A stretch of DNA of 24,183 nt from a virus. Below the pieces are notes generated by a model. The model saw only the letters and a program-made list of their open reading frames with translations. It searched no databases and had not been told where the DNA came from. The stretch is taken from the IMG/VR virus record IMGVR_UViG_3300037119_005966, positions 1-24,183 of that record; one strand, written 5' to 3'. Each line of letters opens with the position of its first letter. The stretch's first letter is position 1. This document shows positions 24,164 to 24,183 of the stretch, one piece after another. The position numbers were made by a program, and so were the translations under genes.

Positions 24164-24183
24164 AGCGCCCTCCGGGGCGCTTT
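24164..24183 (+). terminator. Intrinsic terminator after the head gene block
   Basis: AGCGCCC, TCCG, GGGCGCT forms seven pairs and is followed by Ts running to the window edge. Confidence 0.75.

Overview
The window is part of a tailed double-stranded DNA phage genome. It has an HK97-type head module: a portal fused to a MuF-like domain, an S78 prohead protease and a major capsid protein. The rest is compact phage genes and three large tRNA arrays. High GC, many G/C-ending codons, a B12-dependent ribonucleotide reductase, an LPXTG protein and apparently leaderless mRNAs suggest a high-GC Gram-positive (actinobacterial) host. That host call is inference.

Layout. 1-437: non-coding control region with nine CCTAGG palindromes. 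438-1699: three unknown genes. 1674-2152: a promoter, three acceptor/T-arm tRNA-like elements and a compact RNase P RNA. 2149-3263: tRNA array 1 and its terminator. 3274-4480: a tiny LPXTG-type membrane protein and a leftward phosphoesterase operon. 4510-5027: tRNA array 2. 5046-7709: an M15-like putative hydrolase, small membrane proteins and a leftward CCA-adding enzyme operon. 7762-12134: rightward structural genes (LamG and Ig-like domains) and two paralogous membrane proteins. 12141-13560: tRNA array 3. 13536-13963: a leftward HNH gene and a promoter-to-terminator small RNA. 13971-15997: a seven-gene leftward operon including MazG-like and phosphoesterase genes. 16217-24183: portal-MuF, small genes, ribonucleotide reductase, protease, capsid, accessory protein and a terminator.

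The most notable system is a near self-contained tRNA supply line. It has 34 recognisable tRNA genes covering all 20 amino acids and including an initiator-like tRNA, plus an RNase P RNA for 5' ends and a CCA-adding enzyme for 3' ends. No tRNA gene encodes CCA. Nearly all are followed instead by CTC or CTTC. All three arrays share the 12-mer GTGTGATACAGT, which reads as an extended -10 promoter.

Two further patterns cross the window. First, a -10 hexamer lies 6-7 nt before at least eleven start codons, and TGGTACGNT recurs between genes; together these suggest a phage-wide leaderless/extended -10 architecture. Second, the tetrapeptide E-x-K-A recurs in the capsid delta region, the protease and, four times, the portal-MuF fusion. 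It may be the prohead protease cleavage signal, which would make portal-MuF a processed polyprotein.
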